Positions 61,768-64,000 of a stretch of 64,000 bases of DNA are shown here, in pieces. The position numbers and the translations under genes were made by a program. The notes beneath the pieces are model-generated. The model had not been told where the DNA came from, searched no databases, and saw nothing but the letters and a program-made list of their open reading frames with translations. Source of the stretch: Thiobacillus sp. (GTDB taxonomy: Bacteria > Pseudomonadota > Gammaproteobacteria > Burkholderiales > Thiobacillaceae); contig NZ_JADMKC010000002.1 of NCBI RefSeq assembly GCF_018780105.1, forward strand, positions 186,001 through 250,000. Direction: 5' to 3'. Within the stretch, counting starts at the first letter, position 1. Each line of letters opens with the position of its first letter.

Positions 61768-62451
61768 TTATTTGCGAAGCAACCCACGTTCTGAAACCGC
61801 CTTCTCGACATTTGGCAGCCACACTCGAACGTCTTTGATAAGTCCTTCGAGAAACCCAGCTTCAATTTCGATGCTGTCGCCGAGAAAGTTGAGGTTTGAT
61901 ACTTTGATTCCCGGGAGAGCTATTAAGGCTTGGCGTAACTCGGGCTGATATTGATAAGACGCAAGCAGACCCGCCGCATGGACGATGCAGTTACGAACCT
62001 GACTTAGTGTTTCGAGAAGCACAATCTTCTGCTCGAGGCCGAGTGCCGCTTCCCTGCTCAACACCGATAGCACGTGAGCAGCCTCGTTCTTCTTCTTTGG
62101 CTTCGTTGGGAACTCGAAAGCCGATTGTCTCTTTAATGCCAGCACGACCCACTCGACAGTTGTAATCAGCGCGATAAGCCCAGCATACCGAACGCGCTGC
62201 GTAAGGCTGACGTCAAATCGATATTCCACACCTTCAAGTATCTGGTCTCGGTACTGTGCTTCCAGTCTGGGGTCATCAAATTCGGTGTCGTTGCATTTTT
62301 GCTCCGCACGCCGAAGCTCTCGATGCTTCTGCCATCCAATGTTGCTTTCTGAAAACTCGATGAAGTCATCCACGTCTCCAAGCATCGTCAAGGTATCGAT
62401 ACCAAAGAAAGTTTGGTCGAGAAACGTATTGAGGTCGAGTTTGGCGCTCAT
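61768..62451 (-). CDS. Hypothetical protein with a HEPN-type RNxxxH motif
   Basis: A 227-residue, mostly helical soluble protein. It contains 'VRNCIVHAAG' with Arg153 and His158, matching the R-x4-6-H active-site motif of HEPN ribonucleases found in toxin-antitoxin and abortive-infection proteins. The DNA is visibly AT-richer than its neighbours, suggesting import. No antitoxin or nucleotidyltransferase partner lies beside it. The ATG at 62451 is assumed; a GTG 39 bases upstream is an alternative. Function is unproven. Confidence 0.6.
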   Translation of the reverse strand: MSAKLDLNTFLDQTFFGIDTLTMLGDVDDFIEFSESNIGWQKHRELRRAEQKCNDTEFDDPRLEAQYRDQILEGVEYRFDVSLTQRVRYAGLIALITTVEWVVLALKRQSAFEFPTKPKKKNEAAHVLSVLSREAALGLEQKIVLLETLSQVRNCIVHAAGLLASYQYQPELRQALIALPGIKVSNLNFLGDSIEIEAGFLEGLIKDVRVWLPNVEKAVSERGLLRK

Positions 62452-62837
62452 GGGCGGCGGCACGTCAAAATACAGGGCATCAGCATACACCGAGGTCGCC
62501 TGAACGGCAGCTCTATGGCGCTGTCGCCAAGGGCCGCTTCTGACCGAACCCAGAGAAAATATTTTCCCTAAGCGGACATTTGGGTGAATGCCCGCTTTCA
62601 GCCATTTTGCTTATCCGACCCCGATCCCGATCCGGTAGCCGATCAGGCTGACCGCTCCATATGCCCGGCTGAATCCACAGGCCAAAGCTACCGTTCTGCA
62701 GAAATCCGTGGTCTGATCCCCATTGTTCCGGGCGCGCGCTATGGTTGATCGTTGCATGTCACCGTACTTGCACTTATGTTTGTATATGTGAGGCTGCAGA
62801 ACGACCCGATCACGCCGCTTATCATGGAGGGCAGGAG
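62452..62837. other. Gene-free stretch with degenerate repeats
   Basis: About 385 bases with no supported gene. It includes fragments such as GGGCCGCTTCTGACCGAA and AGCGGACATTTGGGTGAATG that look like decayed copies of a common betaproteobacterial intergenic repeat. The GGDEF promoter presumably lies in the last 100 bases. Confidence 0.5.
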
Positions 62838-64000
62838 ATGCCAGCCAACGACGCTGTAAAAAGTACGTCTGGAGTGGCGCTCCTGCCCCACGAGGTGGGG
62901 ACGATTGTTGAGCACATGTTCAATGGCATGGCTTACGGCAAGATGCTGTTCGAGAATGGGCAGCCCAGCGATTTCATCTATCTCTATACCAATCCGGCCT
63001 TTGAAACGCTGACCGGCCTCTCGGGCGTGGTCGGCCGGCGCGTCAGCGACGTCATCCCGGGTATCCGCGAATCCGACCCTTTGTTGTTCGATATTTTTGG
63101 CCGTGTCGCCAGGGGCGGCAAACCGGAGAAATTCGAAATCCATGTCGAAGCACTCGGCGCATGGTTTTCGATCACGGTTTACAACCCCAAACTCGACCAC
63201 TTCGTTGCCGTATTCGAGGCGATTACCGAGCGCAAGCTGGCGGAGCGGAATTTGCTGCGGGCCAACGAACGGCTGTCGCTGGCGCAACGTACGGCAGGTG
63301 CAGGGGTGTGGGACTGGGACATTCCGAATGGGACGCTCACCTGGTCGGATGAGCTCTTTCATCTGTTCGGACTGGATCCCGCCACCGCGATCGCCTCTTT
63401 CGATACGTGGCGAAGCGTGGTGCATCCGGAGGATAGGCAAAGAGCCGAAGACGTGATCTTGGCCTGCATCCGCGATCACGTGCCCCTCTTCAACGAATAC
63501 CGAATCGTTTTGCCGACCGGGGAGGTGCGTTGGGTCGATGCGTTCGGCGACACCGCCTACGATACGGGCGGCAACGCACAGCGCATGACCGGCATCTGCA
63601 TCGATACGACCGCGCGCAAGCAGGCCGAAGCGCAGATCGAATTTCTGGCCCATCACGACCATCTGACCCGGCTGCCGAACCGTTTCGTGGCGAAGGAACG
63701 GCTGAAAATGGCCATGGCCTATGCAGACCGCGCCAATGAATACGTCGCGCTGCTGTTTCTCGACCTCGACAGCTTCAAGGCGATCAACGACTCTCTCGGC
63801 CACAACATGGGCGACTTGCTGCTGGTCGAGGTGTCGCGACGCCTGCAAGCCTGTCTGCGGGAAACCGACACCGTCAGCCGGCAGGGCGGTGACGAGTTTT
63901 TGATCATCCTCACGCACATCCAGGATATCGACGCCGTGACGGGCAGCGCCGCCAAGATTGTCGACGCGCTGGCGGCTCCGTGCGAGATCGAGGGCCATGC
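62838..64000 (+). CDS. PAS-PAS-GGDEF protein, truncated by the window end
   Basis: The first 387 codons of a signalling protein. Two PAS domains are visible ('MAYGKMLFENGQPSDFIYLY' to 'FEAITERKLAERN', then 'LAQRTAGAGVWDWDIPNG' to 'GICIDTTARKQAEAQIE'), followed by GGDEF ('FLAHHDHLTRLPNRFVAKER', 'LFLDLDSFKAINDSLGHNMG', 'RQGGDEFLII'). No N-terminal membrane segment is seen, so it senses a cytoplasmic signal. The GGDEF core is intact, making it a probable diguanylate cyclase; an EAL domain may follow beyond the window. The ATG follows GGCAGGAG. Confidence 0.88.
   Translation, partial: MPANDAVKSTSGVALLPHEVGTIVEHMFNGMAYGKMLFENGQPSDFIYLYTNPAFETLTGLSGVVGRRVSDVIPGIRESDPLLFDIFGRVARGGKPEKFEIHVEALGAWFSITVYNPKLDHFVAVFEAITERKLAERNLLRANERLSLAQRTAGAGVWDWDIPNGTLTWSDELFHLFGLDPATAIASFDTWRSVVHPEDRQRAEDVILACIRDHVPLFNEYRIVLPTGEVRWVDAFGDTAYDTGGNAQRMTGICIDTTARKQAEAQIEFLAHHDHLTRLPNRFVAKERLKMAMAYADRANEYVALLFLDLDSFKAINDSLGHNMGDLLLVEVSRRLQACLRETDTVSRQGGDEFLIILTHIQDIDAVTGSAAKIVDALAAPCEIEGH

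Overview
The window is about 64 kb of high-GC, gene-dense DNA. The protein repertoire points to a betaproteobacterium, probably of the Nitrosomonadales/Thiobacillus kind: a TorF-like porin next to glnK-amtB, a PEP-CTERM exported protein, UbiK next to a YifB-type ATPase, a glycolate dehydrogenase with GlcD, GlcE and GlcF subunits, a short class II ribonucleotide reductase and many c-di-GMP proteins. Genus is not settled by sequence reading alone. No rRNA, tRNA, CRISPR array, transposase or prophage gene was seen.

Layout. 1-17.8 kb: mixed housekeeping and envelope genes (cytochrome c end, PEP-CTERM protein, EamA permease, membrane C13 peptidase, lytic transglycosylase, asparagine-synthase-like amidotransferase, HIT protein, SrkA-like kinase, class II RNR, patatin, HDOD protein, GcvR, PerM). 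17.8-26.5 kb: a carbon-salvage locus with an IclR regulator divergent from a phosphoketolase/transketolase-like enzyme, a DUF1537 sugar-acid kinase and glcD-glcE-VOC-glcF. 26.5-38.1 kb: mobA, a GT39-like protein, an M48 peptidase, a large sensor-GGDEF-EAL protein, rpmE, zwf, a VIT1-family protein, a ComM/YifB ATPase and ubiK. 38.2-61.7 kb: a nitrogen-scavenging region. 61.7-64 kb: an AT-richer gene with a HEPN-type motif and the start of a PAS-GGDEF protein cut by the window end.

The nitrogen region is the main interest. It opens with torF-glnK-amtB behind a sigma-54 promoter and an NtrC-like site. It continues with a second sigma-54 promoter that feeds a guanidine-I (ykkC) riboswitch and then a NitT/TauT-type ABC transporter, a creatininase-family protein, a type III glutamine-synthetase-like enzyme, two DUF1989 carboxyguanidine deiminase subunits and a biotin-dependent guanidine (urea-type) carboxylase. 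A second, different guanidine sensor, a guanidine-II (mini-ykkC) double hairpin, sits just before the carboxylase start codon. Then come a GntR regulator and a second unit with its own sigma-54 promoter overlapped by a TTGTATACAA operator: a Tsx-like porin, a BMP-type ABC importer, a biuret hydrolase, a likely triuret hydrolase, a cupin and allophanate hydrolase.

Together these genes describe convergent use of guanidine and of biuret/triuret: both routes end at allophanate, which AtzF splits to ammonia and CO2. The placement beside glnK-amtB and the three sigma-54 promoters suggest one nitrogen-limitation regulon, with guanidine sensed twice by RNA in one arm and a small ligand sensed by GntR in the other. 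Riboswitch and promoter calls rest on motif reading, and substrate calls on family knowledge; neither was computed or tested here.
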